Below are positions 51,208 through 63,419 of a DNA stretch of 64,000 bases, piece by piece. Position 1 is the stretch's first letter, and each line of letters starts with the position of its first letter. Position numbers and translations under genes: made by a program. The notes under the pieces were generated by a model. That model made no database searches. It saw only the letters and a program-made list of their open reading frames with translations, and had not been told where the DNA came from. This DNA comes from Agrypnia vestita (Eukaryota; Arthropoda; Insecta; Trichoptera; Phryganeidae). The stretch is taken from NCBI GenBank assembly GCA_016648135.1, contig JADDOH010002549.1, positions 1 to 64,000 of the forward strand, written 5' to 3'.

Positions 51208-51448
51208 AAATAACTATGAATAGAACACAACGTTGTTTACTTCACACAATGATAGTTTAATTAAATAAATTAATTAAAACGTTTTCGATGCTTACTGCAT
51301 CATCTTCAGTAATATACTAACTTAGTTAGTATTAGTTAGTATATTACTGAAGATGATGCAGTAAGCATCGAAAACGTTTTAATTAATTTATTTAATTAAA
51401 CTGTCATTGTGTGAAGTAAACAACGTTGTGTTCTATTCATAGTTATTT
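51208..51448. repeat. Near-perfect 241-bp palindrome with hammerhead-like arms
   Basis: Two arms of about 114 bp are reverse complements with a single mismatch (gatag against ctgtc), around a 13-base loop at about 51322-51334. Each arm contains, reading outward from the centre, CTGAAGA, a GATGC/GCATC hairpin and GAAAACG, the layout of the Penelope-type hammerhead ends seen elsewhere here. The near identity of the arms implies a recent origin or ongoing correction. No coding sequence is present. An assembly fold-back artefact is an alternative. Confidence 0.85.
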
Positions 51449-51839
51449 AAATTAGAAAAATATTTATCAGATAATTTATGTATGGCACTTAGTTCGTATA
51501 ACATTTTTTGTCAAATGCTGTTTATAAATATAATTGAAGTATCTAACCTATTTTGTGATTAATCATTCTCCTTTTTAGGGCCGTATAAGAAGCATCTTCA
51601 TCTTTAATGTCTTTCTTGAGCCGTTGAAGTCGAAGGTTCAGTTTCATTTTCTACTTGGTGTTCCATATTTGGCCCAAGGAAATCCGACCAATTTTCTTCA
51701 TCCAACAAAGCAACAAAATCATTCAATTCTAATTAAAAAAAAACCTTAAAGTACAAAATAGATTAATATAAATAAAACACAAATACATACAAATTTACAA
51801 CTTCATACAAATTACTTTACAACTGTAAATTTAGTCTGG

Positions 51840-52095
51840 ACGAAGTACTTGACTGAGACATAAAACGGACACCGGACGTGCAAAGGAACTTCGTAAAGAA
51901 TGCGAAAAGCATCAATTGGGGCTGCCATGTCTTCTGTCGATTTTTCAACTTAAAAAATCTATCTGGGGAAATACAAGATATTTGTATCAATATTCCTATA
52001 GTACTCATACAAGCTGAAATTGATTTTGAAATTAAACAAAGTAGAGATTTTATATACTTTAGTGAAAACACGAAAAATAATATCGCGAATTAAAA
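51840..52095 (+). pseudogene. Possible LINE endonuclease/RT junction fragment
   Basis: The frame NFVKNAKSINWGCHVFCRFF then SGEIQDICINIPIVLIQAEI weakly resembles the region between endonuclease and reverse transcriptase of Jockey-type LINEs (kxIDWxxv...). It lies 90 bp upstream of the LINE end at 52185 on the same strand and may belong to it with an internal deletion. Recognition is weak. Confidence 0.25.
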
Positions 52096-52184
52096 TAAAG
52101 TTATAATATAATTATCATAACACTGTTATTTAAAGTTTTAAATGACATATAAGCATAGATTGATTCATAAACCATTTAGCAAAC

Positions 52185-52600
52185 CAAAATAGTACCAGAT
52201 TTACGGTTAAAGAAGGACTACGAATACCGAAGGTCATAAATAAATATGGACAAAGAACATTAAAATATGTCATACCAAAAATATTTAATAAAATACCATG
52301 TCGTGTCAAAATGGATATTAATAAAAAAGGGAAAAATACAGAATTAATGAATATGTTATTAAATAAAAGAGACTTATTTTGATTTTGGTAATATTTGTAT
52401 TTTTTCTTGTATTGTTGTATAGTATTGTAGATTTGTATTTGAGTTTATAAGATCTATTGTAATTAATTAATATGAATGTATTTCTGGTAAATACAATTTA
52501 TTTATATATATGTATTGATGCTCCTACAGACAAATATCAATGTGATGTTTTGTGGGTCTGAGATGTAAAAAAAAAAAAAAAATTAATAAATAAAAATAAA
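52185..52600 (+). mobile_element. LINE 3' end with poly(A)
   Basis: Around 52195-52380 the plus strand translates to RFTVKEGLRIPKVINKYGQR followed by LKYVIPKIFNKIP, the terminal domain of Jockey/CR1-type LINE proteins, ending in a stop at about 52380. An AT-rich 3' untranslated region follows and a run of about 15 A at 52567-52582, then (taaa)n. The poly(A) tail marks target-primed insertion. Confidence 0.65.
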
Positions 52601-53024
52601 TAAAAAAATAAAAAATGAACATTGAAAAGTGCTATTCATTACCAATGATTATATCATACAATATAATTTATATTTTTTCTTATGTTTCATCATGTTTATA
52701 CGTCTCCACTCTTCACAGAATCTTAAAAAATGAAATGTAAACGTGATCGAGTTCATGGATTCATCATTGTCTTTTATACCTTTCGTGATTTATCTGCCGC
52801 CTCTTCTTTTGTGGATTTCTGTCTAAGTAGATAGCACCATTATCTAGTATAGGCCTTCCTCTCTAAATTTTTGCCACTTCATTTCTTCCCTCAATTTCAT
52901 TTCTGGAGTAGGTATGCGTTTTTTTTAAATACAGATGTGAACACGGAATACGAGTTACATCAATATTCTTACTATTTTCAAAATAAGGTAAATGCTCGTG
53001 CTATGAAAATTGTACTAACTTGCT

Positions 53025-53085
53025 GTTGTCCTGGAATGGGGCTCGAACCACTAACCACCTGATCACTGGGCAAACCAATTAGATT
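53025..53085 (-). repeat. tRNA-derived SINE fragment
   Basis: Minus strand: tggtttgcccagtgatcagg then ggttcgagccccattccagg, with A-box-like and B-box (GGTTCGAGCCC) sequences at tRNA-like spacing. Confidence 0.45.
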
Positions 53086-53089
53086 TGTC

Positions 53090-55480
53090 TAAGAACCTGT
53101 TATATCCATTGGATCCTTGAGTTTTTTATTATGGACCTCTTATTCTTGCAATCTCTTCAGAGCATCTCACTCGTAACTCAATAATTAATTAATGTGTTAA
53201 ATTTTGTCTGTGATATGGATACATTATTTAAATTAATTATATTTTTAATATGACTTAAAACAATACTTGAATAGAATTTATTTTGGCAGCCCTATCGGGA
53301 TAACGCCTAGATATCTTAAAGTCTTACTGAATTTAAGTGTCTCCATTGCAACAATATACCACCAAGATACTATGACGCAAGAAAGTAACAGACCAAGAGA
53401 GGATGCGCAGGAGTGGCTGCTCTGAGATGTGTTTAACCTTTATCTCCGTTTGTTCTTGGCATTCCGAGAAGAATTATAAAACCTATTCCGCCGTACAGCG
53501 GGCGAAAGGGAACAAGGCAAACTGAAATGCTAAAACCAAATAATGTATAATCATAGATTAATGGCGGGGAAAAGACGACTTTGGGAGGACGCGAGGAAGT
53601 CAACCGCGTAACCCTGTTGAAAGGTAATATTACACGGAGGTGTCCGTAAGGAATTTCAACAAATATTTCATCTAAGATTAATGTACATTTTAATCAACAA
53701 ACATAACATTCAGTCAATTTTCAGACACATTTTGTAGCAAAAAACATTTTAGAAATTTATTGCTTTGAATAATATTGAAGTCACGATGAGTGTCAAGTCA
53801 AGTGGGTCAAAATCCATGTTAATTTTTGTATTCGTTACCAGAGAGCGTAAAAAAATATCAAGATACAACACAATTTTTAGTTTGGATGCTTACAATTTTT
53901 TTTATGTTTTCATGCAGGACTGAGAAATCGAAAATCGTAAAGATTCAATGTAGCGCAAACAGAAAGGATTTTTTATTATTGGTATCTTACTTCCTTATAT
54001 ATTTTTATTTATACATATTTGTTATTGATGACTTTCCGGGGATGACTTGACTTTCTTTCGAAGGTATTTTTCGGATAGTTAGTTATGTAACTACGAATAG
54101 TATAAAACCAATGCATGTTATATGTAAATTTTTCAAAACTTATTATAATTATACTTAATATATGTGAACGGCTTGGTGTCAGAAATTTCAGTTAATGAGA
54201 AAGCAGATGCATATTGTTATTCGAGTAAATAGCTTTTTATATTGAAATCTGACATATAATTTTTTAATTGAAACTGATTGGTTGTTAATATTAAATCACT
54301 TTTATTATTTTTATTAATTATATTTGGTTGTAAATTGTGTACATGGCCTGTCTCAACATATTTTTTTATAGTGAGACAGGCATAGACAGTACCTAAAGAC
54401 TATATTGAAAATGGTATATTTGTCAATAAATAAATAAATATAATATAATTCATTATAAATGGTCGCAATTCGTTTCACTGTACACTGCAAAGAATTTAAG
54501 CAATGCGAATGTCCTCCCCGAAACTCTGGAAGTGAGAAAGAACAATTCTTCAACTGGCATTAGTGGAACAATCGCGACTTTCTCTGCAGAAGTGCCCGAG
54601 GGGTGGTGGACGAGGGTTGGAGAATATCTGCTTCAGGGGATTCTCTTCCCACTGTTCGAAAGGAAATCCCATTAATATTTTATCTCTTCAACGAATGATT
54701 AAGTGAGGTTACCAATTTTTCAGATAATTAAATAATTGTTAAATTACTCTCATAAATTAACCAGCAAAGTGCTGCTCCAGTATTAAGGTGAAAATGTATA
54801 ATTGTTAAATTAATATATTATTTATATTTTACTTCGAAAGTACCGTACGCAAGAATCTACTGTCATGCACAAATGTACAAAATATACATATATATTATTT
54901 TTTTTAAACCTTATTGAAAACATTTGTGGTAAGTCATATTTTATGATTTGAATCCTTTAATGAGAAATGTTGAAACTTTAGAAGAAAATCGGGCTTAGGT
55001 ACCTTTTTTATACGCAAATAATATTGGTCCTGAATTGGATAATTAAATCCTTAGAAATGAGTCTTTGTCACAAGCTGAATCTCATATCTGAAGTTATCCC
55101 TCACGATTGTGTATCCTTACGTGACTGAAGAGACCGATCCTGGATCCACAAGTTCTTTAGTATCTTGAATATGGTCAAGTCGGAGCTTTAGGTATGCTTA
55201 CTTAAATATTTTTTCGGTCTCCTTCGATTTTTGTGGTATTTCTCCTTCTGTTGCAGGATGCTGCAGGCTTCAAAACATAAAAAAGGCAGGTAAAAATAAC
55301 AAATAAAACATGATGAACTAATTTAATTTATCTATCATTCTAATCCTAAAAAGGTAATTGATGAATATCTTCATTCATATTATTGTATACAGCCAGGAAA
55401 CCGGAATATTTTGAGTTTGTTCAAATATTTCTAAGAACACAGTACTGAATTTTTATCCTAGGAAAGATCATTAATCAATA
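53090..55480. other. AT-rich DNA; possible LINE scrap at 53270-53400
   Basis: On the minus strand VAMETLKFSKTLRYLGVI near 53345-53295 resembles a reverse-transcriptase motif (RYLGV), but only a few residues remain. The 53450-53620 stretch is GC-richer and unidentified. Confidence 0.35.
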
Positions 55481-55484
55481 TATA

Positions 55485-55747
55485 TTATAGATGTCCCATA
55501 AAAAGACATGTGAAACGGGTTGTAAAACTTAAATATAGTATTTAAGTTTTACATCCCAAAATTTTTACAACAAAAATTTGGTAGATATGGTATTCTATCA
55601 AGAGTGGAAATGGTGAACGTTACATTGTGTAAAGTGATTACTTAAGCCAGTCGTATGATAGGTCGTAAGCCTTATGAACATCCAAAAATCTCCAAACCTA
55701 CTTTCCCATAAAAAAATATAATTTTGTCATTATAAGACATCTATAAT
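55485..55747. mobile_element. Second foldback MITE of the 18.7-kb family
   Basis: Ends read ttatagatgtcccataa and tcattataagacatctataa. The interior shares ggtgaacgttacattgtg, gtgattacttaagccagtcg and gataggtcgtaagcc with the copy at 18728-19023. A local hairpin tacaacccg...tttaagttttac lies near its left side. Confidence 0.6.
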
Positions 55748-55749
55748 TT

Positions 55750-57125
55750 ATCAGGAAACCAGTTATAATTTTTTTTTTAAATTTAATTTTGGAAACGTTA
55801 ATAATAATTTTATGTTTACGATTAATATTTTAGACTTAAAATTGTAATTTTATGTTATATTATAAATCTAGGACAATAAACTAAGGAAACATACATATAC
55901 TGCAATGAAATCCTTGCGTTTAAACTGTTAATATAGTTTTGCAAGTTTTTGGTTGTTTACGAAACTGCTTAATTTAAATAAATAATCTCAAATGATTGAA
56001 ATCAAAGAGAATTATGCATTTTTGTTATAATTATAACAAATATAAACTATAACCAATGAAGACATTTCATTGGTTATAAAGGTTCATTGAAAATCAAACA
56101 TATTGTTAACCAAAATCAAAAATTCAACATTCAAAAATAAAAATTCAATACAAAAAAAAAACAAAAAACTTTTGGTTAGTGTTCCCGGTATAGGTATTTT
56201 GTTGTAATCAAAAATCATACTAAAGTAATATATGATTATAAAATATGTCAGATCCATAGTTAATACATTAGATCAGATCAAAAGTAACAACTATAGTAGA
56301 TAGTTAATATACAAATAGCTACTAGAGCTCTCAATCACATTCGATGTGTTGAAATTGGGCAATGGTACCCACGTGCGAAAGTTATTAAAAAATTGCGAAG
56401 GTCAACAAAAGGTGACCGTGATTACTTATACGTAATTATTTTTTTATATATGTCCCAAATTACGTCCCGAAAATTCAATTTGATGTTGATTTTAGACCAA
56501 AACATATTGAAGGTTTGAAGTCGTTAAAAGTAGGTTGAAAGCAAATCTTTGATACATTCGTTAAAGATGGATTATCACTCTGTACCAACAATGGCAAAAA
56601 ATATCCGTAAACCTACTATGAGGTCAAAAAATTGGAAGAGAAATATCTCAAAAACTACGTGAGAAGTGGCAATCGTAATGTATTGTTAACTTGAATGCAA
56701 AACATCATAACTGAGTTTTCAGATCAAAGTTTATTGGCATTCTTGCAGTAAAAATGATATGTTTAACACTAAAAAGACTGAGATATGCATAAATCTAGCA
56801 AATAAAAAAAAAAGTATTGTAACACTAATACATAGGTATTGTACTATTCACTCATTCCGTATCGTAATTTGACATTTAATTGTTGGGCGAAAGATCGAAG
56901 TCAAAACCTATCCAAATTGTTATGATAATAACAATTCGTGAAAAAACAGAAACAAAATCTAATATAATAATATTATAACTCATCGTTTCACTTTCTTTCG
57001 TGTTTTAGATTAATTAATTTTAAAAATATCACATCAATTTCAAAAGAAGTAAAAAAGCAAGAAATTTAAAACATTCAAACTTAAAGTCTTAAAACTTGTA
57101 AAAACACGAAAATAATATATTAACT
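55750..57125. other. AT-rich DNA, nothing firm
   Basis: A small hairpin at 56047-56083 (ataaccaatgaa / ttcattggttat) is the only structure seen. 56330-56700 is slightly GC-richer with no open frame. Confidence 0.45.
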
Positions 57126-57127
57126 AT

Positions 57128-57592
57128 AAAATTGAGTCCGATCGGTCGAACGGTACAGATTTGCATTGAAAATATATCAGGGGGAGAGTTAGGGGTAAAA
57201 GGGAAGGAGGAAAATGTCGCCTATATTACCTGCCGGGTCCTAAAGAATAAGTTTGCAAATTTTGAGTCCGATCGGTTGAACGGTAGAGATTTGCATTGAA
57301 AATATGTGAGGGGGAGAGGAAGGGGTAAAGAGGGAGGGGAAATATCGCCTGTGTTACCCGTTGGGTCCTAAGAATATGTTTTGAGTCCGATCTGTCGAAT
57401 GATACAGATTTTCATTGAAAATATATCAGCGGGAGAGGAAGGAATAAAAGGGATGAGAGAAAGGTCACCTATGTTACCCATCGGGTCCTAAAAGCATAAA
57501 TATGCAAAAACTGAGTCGAATCAGACAGACGGTGTTGATTTATATAGAGAACAGACAGACCGACAGACATTGAGTTTTATAAGTATAGATTT
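57128..57592 (+). repeat. Copy of the cggcgttgcacggg repeat family, 3' part
   Basis: It has three to four units of about 115-130 bp with gagtccgatcggtcgaacgg, gatttgcattgaaaatat, gcctatattacctgccgggt and cctaaagaataagtttgcaa, ending acagacattgagttttataa. The 5' start (ctagctgttcgt) is missing, so it is truncated. Confidence 0.65.
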
Positions 57593-57674
57593 ATTTATTT
57601 TTTATTTATTTTTATTTAACGTTCACGGAAAACAGACCAAAAGCACAACAAAGAAGCATAGAAAACATTAATAT

Positions 57675-58146
57675 AATACAGATGGCCAATTACAGGTCTC
57701 CACTTTTAGAAATATGTTAATAATAATAAATATGTTATGAAATAAACATAAGCATGTTAAGAATAATATAACAAGAAAGAAATAATATAAATGAATAATA
57801 TAACAAGAAAGAAATAATATAAAAATTTAAAGAAAGGAAAAAGATACTTAATTATTAGCAGAAAAACTTAAGCATGTTGAGAATAATACAACAAGAAAGA
57901 ATAAAAAAATAATACAGATGGCCAATTACAGGTCTCCACTTTTAGAAATATGTTAATAATAATAAATATGTTATGAAATAAACATAAGCATGTTAAGAAT
58001 AATATAACAAGAAAGAAATAATATAAATGAATAATATAACAAGAAAGAAATAATATAAAAATTTAAAGAAAGGAAAAAGATACTTAATTATTAGCAGAAA
58101 AACTTAAGCATGTTGAGAATAATACAACAAGAAAGAATAAAAAAAT
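57675..58146 (+). repeat. Tandem duplication of 236 bp plus degenerate shorter units
   Basis: The segment starting acagatggccaattacaggt at about 57678 is repeated at about 57914, essentially identical over 236 bp. Downstream to about 58255, shorter units with cagaaaaactta, gaataatacaacaa and gaaaaagagac continue. The repeats lie directly 3' of the LINE remnant on the minus strand and may derive from its 3' untranslated region. Confidence 0.85.
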
Positions 58147-58254
58147 TAAACAAAAGAAAAAGAGACTTGATTTGTATACAGAAAAACTTAGGTAAGTTAA
58201 GAATAATACAACAAAAAAGAAAAAAAAAATTAAAGAAAAGAAAAAGAGACATAA

Positions 58255-58689
58255 TTAGTAAGCAGAAAAAAATTCTGCACTCAAAATTTTTCTTAATCTT
58301 CTGTGGCTGCACTCGAACAAATCAATATCCAATAATCTTATCAATTTATTGATTGCATCGCATACCTTCAAGAAATATGAATTACGACGATAGTTGGATA
58401 AAGTAAAATCAAAGTGAAAGACTGGGTTGTACCTACGAGACCTACAGGGAACATGGAGTTTTAGTCTATTTAATAGTTTAAGACAGTCAACGTTGCCCGA
58501 TACAATTTTTAGTAGGTACATCAAATTACCTATTTCCCGACGTTTGTATAATGGTAGGATGTGATATTTTTTGCATGAACTGACATAATCGTCAGAAGCG
58601 AAATTAAATTTGCTGTCGAGAAAGCGAATAAATAATATTTTTTGAATTAGTTCCAAGCGATTTATATAGATCATACACTGGGATTCCAT
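58255..58689 (-). pseudogene. LINE reverse-transcriptase C-terminal frame
   Basis: The frame contains RLELIQKILFIRFLDSKF, LPLYKRREIGNLMYLLKIV, GNVDCLKLLNRLKLHVPCRS and SNYRRNSYFLKVCDAINKL. The pattern (lerIQkrFLR, L..RR...d..fl.kil.G..d, P.R, N....p..R....N) is the conserved C-terminus of Jockey/CR1-type LINE proteins. The initiating ATG is accidental, since the homologous protein continues upstream in another frame. Confidence 0.78.
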
Positions 58690-59050
58690 ACTTGCGATGC
58701 GTACTCAAGTTTACTTCTGACAAAATTGCAATAAAGTACTTTCTGTGTCTTTGCACACTAAAAATCTTTAGATATTCTCATGATAAAACCTAAAGCCCTA
58801 TAAGTCTTACTTATAATAGAATCGATGTGTTCAGCGTATAATAATTTGCTATCATTGATCACCCCTAAATCTCTGATTGATGTAGCTCTTTCTAATTATT
58901 CTCCTTTTAGTATATAGTTTAATGATATTATATTCTTTTTGCGTGTGAAAACTACACAAGAATATTTCGAGGAATTAAAGTCAAGTTTAAAAGTGTCATT
59001 CTTAAATATGCCATTTCTTAAATATTTCATGCCATTTTATTTCGTAAGAC
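58255..59050 (-). mobile_element. Jockey/CR1-like LINE reverse-transcriptase 3' remnant
   Basis: Reading the minus strand from 59000 down: LDFNSSKYSCVVFTRKKNI, then RDLGVINDSKLLYAEHIDSI, SKTYRALGFIMRISKDF, a stop, KVLYCNFVRSKLEYASQVWN, and after a further shift the 144-codon frame 58689-58255. These are the thumb and C-terminal regions of a Jockey/CR1-type LINE. The element is 5'-truncated and broken by at least three frame changes. Confidence 0.8.
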
Positions 59051-59084
59051 ACAAATGTAATTTCTTCAGGGAATTTTTGAGAGT

Positions 59085-59352
59085 CCATTCGCAGCATCCA
59101 GGATCCATCGCTCGATCGGTGTCCACGCATTCCTCCCGAGATACCACCATATCGCGCCGGTGCGGCTCTCTATCCTCTACAAGAATGCAGCGCCGGATCT
59201 CGCCGCGCCGCGCCGACTATCCGCTCGAAATGTGTGGTGGGATGCCCTGTATGTTGCCATCCCCCGCTGTTGTATGACCTGTGCGTTACCATTCCAACAG
59301 CGTCTGTCCCATCAAGGACTACGCGTCTGAGATGCGTCATCATCATCATCAT
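59085..59352 (+). repeat. GC-rich insertion ending in (CAT)n
   Basis: A block of about 260 bp is far more GC-rich than its surroundings (gcgccggatctcgccgcgcc at 59191) and ends in tgcgtcatcatcatcatcat. One plus frame is long and open (SILYKNAAPDLAAPRRLSA then NVWWDALYVAIP), which hints at the end of a retroelement protein. No domain is recognised. The trinucleotide tail suggests a retroposed 3' end. Confidence 0.45.
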
Positions 59353-59354
59353 CT

Positions 59355-61190
59355 TATGATGTTGCCATCATAATTTACTTGTTCGATACATATACTCTTA
59401 AAGGATAAGAGTAAGTTGTAAGAGGCAATAGACACATCGGTGAAAGAAGCATTATATGTGTCAGAACAGTAATGTGTTTGTTATACAATACTTATCCTAG
59501 AGAAAATATGGCATGGAATATGGAATTATGTATATCTATGTTTATACTCGGTAAACAATAAAACAATAAAAACATAAAATGGTACGATATTATCGGAAGG
59601 ATACTATTATTAATAACTGGATCAAATTAGTGCAGGTGTTGACATACGGCTTAGAATGCTGGGACCTAAAAATAAATACTGAAACGATATGATATATTTT
59701 TGAGAATAAAGCGAATCTTAGAAACTGTATGAGAAAATGATGCACGATAAACAAGATGTAAATATGAGCTATAAATATTGCTTGAAAAATCTCCAATCAC
59801 ATATTTGGGATGACTTGATTGGGACAGAAAAATAATGGATAATAACCATCCATTTAAGAGACTCTCTGAAACATGCAATAAGAATGTGTACGGGAGGCTC
59901 AAATTAAGATAGTCGGATGGTTTAGAGGTAAAATACAGCATGAGACTTTTTACTATGATGTAATGGGCTAAAGTGCCGATATAAAGATAAAGGTGGAGCA
60001 GATTATTTATTCATAAAATACAAAATGGAAAATGTACAATTGACAGATTCGAATTATAACGTTGCAACAGTACTTTCGGAATGTTGTTTCAAGGTATAAG
60101 AAGAGTAAATAATTTATGTAAATAAAAATATTGGATTAAGAGCGTAAAATAATCTGACACGCTATAAAAATCTTCAACTGGTTTTACCATTCTTGGATTG
60201 GATTTTCGGGTCATCGTGGGCTTATGTGAACTATAATTTAGTTCACGAGAGCACATGTTGCTCAATCATTTCATTGGCAAAATGCTTATTGTCAGTTGTG
60301 CTTATGTACTGTATTTACCATTTTTTTGTTTAAAAATATACTTGAGTCATGGTTCCAAGATCATTTATGAATTTCTGTAGTTGATGAGAGCAACTGCGCC
60401 TCTCGACAACTAGAGGTAAAGTTGGAATGAAATATTACTTAGTTGTCCATGTTCTTTATACCGCATTTCACCATTGCATTATGAAAAATCGGAAAGGAGT
60501 CGCAATATGATCATGGTGTTGGAAAATAGGATGATCCAGTATTGCAAAAGCGTGCTCTAATCTTGTAAATTTATTATTAAGTAAAATTAGATATGTTCAC
60601 TTAATTTTCATTTTCAGTCAATTTACAAATTATTTTCAATTCAAATACAAATTACAAAAGGTTTTCTAATCATTTTACTTCAAATGGTCGATCATTTTTA
60701 CCACGAGTTGTCATAAAATTAGTGGCTAATGGCCTTAATGCTATTTATGCTACTAAATTTGTTTCCTTTGTACTTGTCCCCCAATCACTCTATAAATAGT
60801 TGATTGTCTTATCAGACCTAACAAGTATGTATGTATGTCAAAGCTTAGTCATTACCTAAGCCTTCTTCGATTTTTTTGCTAACTTTTGTACACTGTTGAT
60901 AACTGTTATTTGTTTTAGTTATTCGAAGTCGCATTTCAACAAAATTTTGGTTGCTGCTAATTTTAAAGAATTTAGTAAAAATAAAAATTCTTTCACTAAT
61001 ACTGAGACTTAATATAAACTTGCCGTATACCCGTGAAAAATCACGGAATATAATTTAAGTATTATTTATTTATTTATACGTAATTAATATCCTGTCAAGC
61101 GTCGAAGGAAGGGAGGAATTCATAGGAGGCGTCAATTAATGGTTCGCGTCTTAGCTAAGCCTCGCTATTATAATGTGTGGTATATATAGT
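59355..61190. other. AT-rich DNA, nothing firm
   Basis: Minus frames at 59796-59590 and 59941-59666 overlap and lack motifs. No repeat shared with the rest of the window was seen. Confidence 0.45.
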
Positions 61191-61194
61191 ATAT

Positions 61195-61375
61195 TTTTGA
61201 GAAGCCGTGGTGGCTATGTCGGTTTTTTGACGCATTGCCGGCTGCGTGTCGGAGGTTCGACTATGCGCTTTCTTCCGCCGTATAATTTAATTTTTTAGCC
61301 GTGAATACCAGGAGGCTACGGAGTTACGGGACAGACAGATAACGATATTATTATATTTAGATAACTTTTTTAGAG
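61195..61375 (+). repeat. tRNA-derived SINE with body
   Basis: The run agccgtggtggctatgtcgg has the A-box-like start of many moth SINEs, and gtcggaggttcgactatgcg carries a B-box-like GGTTCGACT. A body follows with ccaggaggctacggagttac and gggacagacagataacg. The long T run in the A-box region shows decay. Confidence 0.55.
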
Positions 61376-61379
61376 GAAT

Positions 61380-62670
61380 GAAAAAAACGTACAAGCAACA
61401 TTAAATTAATAAAAAGTAATATAAGTTCGATGTAAAAAAAAATTCTCTACCTTCACAAGTAGTTTTCCATAGCTATAGCATCTTCTTCACAAGTATCTTT
61501 CTCTTGTCTCGTATCCCCATCAATATTGTAATCCCATCTTCTTGGAGATCTTCACTGTAATCGCGCGAGTTGCGGTTGCTAATGCAGTACCATACGTGGG
61601 TCTGCAGTACCTCGGGGTCAATAATCTCGGGACATGTCCGGCACAGCGTAATCGGGTGATCTTTAGTGTAGCCACGATATCTGATTGGTCGTATAAAACT
61701 TTCAGTTCATGGCTCTACTCCATCTACCTATTCTTCTGAATAAATTTTTTGAATTGCCTTCCACTTTCAGATATTTACCATGAATCAGCCGGCAACACAT
61801 TTTTGAAAATTTTAATGCTATTAATAAGAAGTATGTAGTTGATAACAATTAGAAATACCTATATGTATTTACAGATTATTTTGATTTTTGTACAATGGGC
61901 ATGAAAATTTATCGGTCACCACCATTTTGTATCGATAACATAGTTTTGTTTGGATATTGGCTCGTTTTAAGTAAGCATAACTAAAGAGTAATTTTATATC
62001 CTCTTCTGTATATTTTTAATATCCTCATATTTTTTCCTCCTGATAATTACTTGATAAAATTTACTTTAATTGCAATAAGATGAAGCAAACACACGTGTTT
62101 CAATGAAATACTATAAAAATAATATGGCGTAATTTTTATTTTATTTAAAAATTATTTATATTAAAAATTATATTCTTGATATTTCCAAACTAAGGCTCAA
62201 ATCCTCACCCACTGCAAGAGCAGGGGACTTAAAAACTTAAAACTTAAAACCACTAGACCAACAATGCGCAAAATTCCTTCAATCTTCACCTGTTGTACTC
62301 CGGGGTTCGTGTCGACTGTCCGATAAGCCGATTTCCGAAAGCGAACTGCCCGGCAAAAAAATTATTAAAAAAAAAAACATAAATTCTTCACATATTCATT
62401 TAGCTGATTTAAAACATCAACAAATTTAAAATTGTATTTGAAGAATATATTTTAATAGTGGATTACCTAAGAATTTTTATTTCATACAATTCTTAGAATT
62501 ATTTTTGAATATTAGATTTATTTTTAAACCCAATTTATATTTTAAATAGCTTTCTTAAACAATAGTTACAATAAAACACATCAGAATATTCAAAACAAGT
62601 TCTAGATTTGGGATGAAATTATTTATTCTTAAGTTCTGAAGTAATCAATTAGGAAAAATAAATTGTCGTC
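61380..62670. other. AT-rich DNA, nothing firm
   Basis: The 65-codon plus frame at 61542-61739 is GC-richer at 61540-61690 but unrecognised. A tandem tta aaaacttaaaacttaaaacc repeat lies at 62230-62250. Confidence 0.4.
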
Positions 62671-62674
62671 TTGT

Positions 62675-62948
62675 CAGGCAGTTGTGGGGCATTTAGTTGT
62701 AGGGCAGTTGGCTGTCGGGCAGTTATCGGGCATTTGGCTGTAGGGCAGTTGGCTGTAGGGCAGTTGGCTGTAGGGCAGTTGGCTGTCGGGCAGTTATCGG
62801 GCATTTGGCTGTAGGGCAGTTGGCTGTAGGGCAGTTGGCTGTCGGGCAGTTATCGGGCATTTGGCTGTAGGGCAGTTGGCTGTAGGGCAGTTGGCTGTAG
62901 GGCAGTTGGCTGTAGGGCGGTTGGCTGTCGGGCAGTTGTTCGATACCC
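62675..62948 (+). repeat. 15-bp minisatellite (ttggctgtagggcag) with interspersed variants
   Basis: About 17 units alternate ttggctgtagggcag, ttggctgtcgggcag and a shorter ttatcgggcat. The variants recur in a higher-order order (gtaggg units, then gtcggg, then atcgggcat), so larger blocks of several units were duplicated. A minus-strand frame (63004-62723) with PYSQL and CPTAN repeats is a by-product: a 15-bp unit keeps frames open. Confidence 0.93.
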
Positions 62949-63419
62949 GTTGCACTGCGTGCCACTTCAATATTGACCAACGAGCTATTATTATTAATTA
63001 TCAATGTGTACTTTAAATTTTCAAAATTTGCTTCCTATGTAACCTTTCTAATATTTTTACTGTTGTAATTTAATATTTTAATTTAAATCATATATAAAAT
63101 GCTTAATTTTACTGTTACTTTTAAAATTTCTTAGAGAATAATACAAGTTGTTTCTTTCCTTTTTGTTATGGTACTTCTTTTAGTATCAGGTTGGCTATCA
63201 TCATTGTGGTTCTATGTGCCGTATATATATGCACATAAATAAATGAATAATCCGTACTATGTGTTCTTCGTAAGGTGTTTATCGGCTATTATGTCAAATA
63301 ATTTTAAGAATTTTATTACGATATTAAGATTATTTTATATGAACGTCTATTAATTAAAATTATTCCATAATAAAGGTAACTATAAGTTAAATCTTTATTA
63401 TTAAATAAATACATCTTGC

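Noticed and set aside
62723..63004. 93-codon repetitive protein (PYSQL/CPTAN repeats)
   Set aside because: A 15-bp repeat unit keeps frames open by arithmetic; no signal peptide, promoter or non-repeat domain supports a gene.
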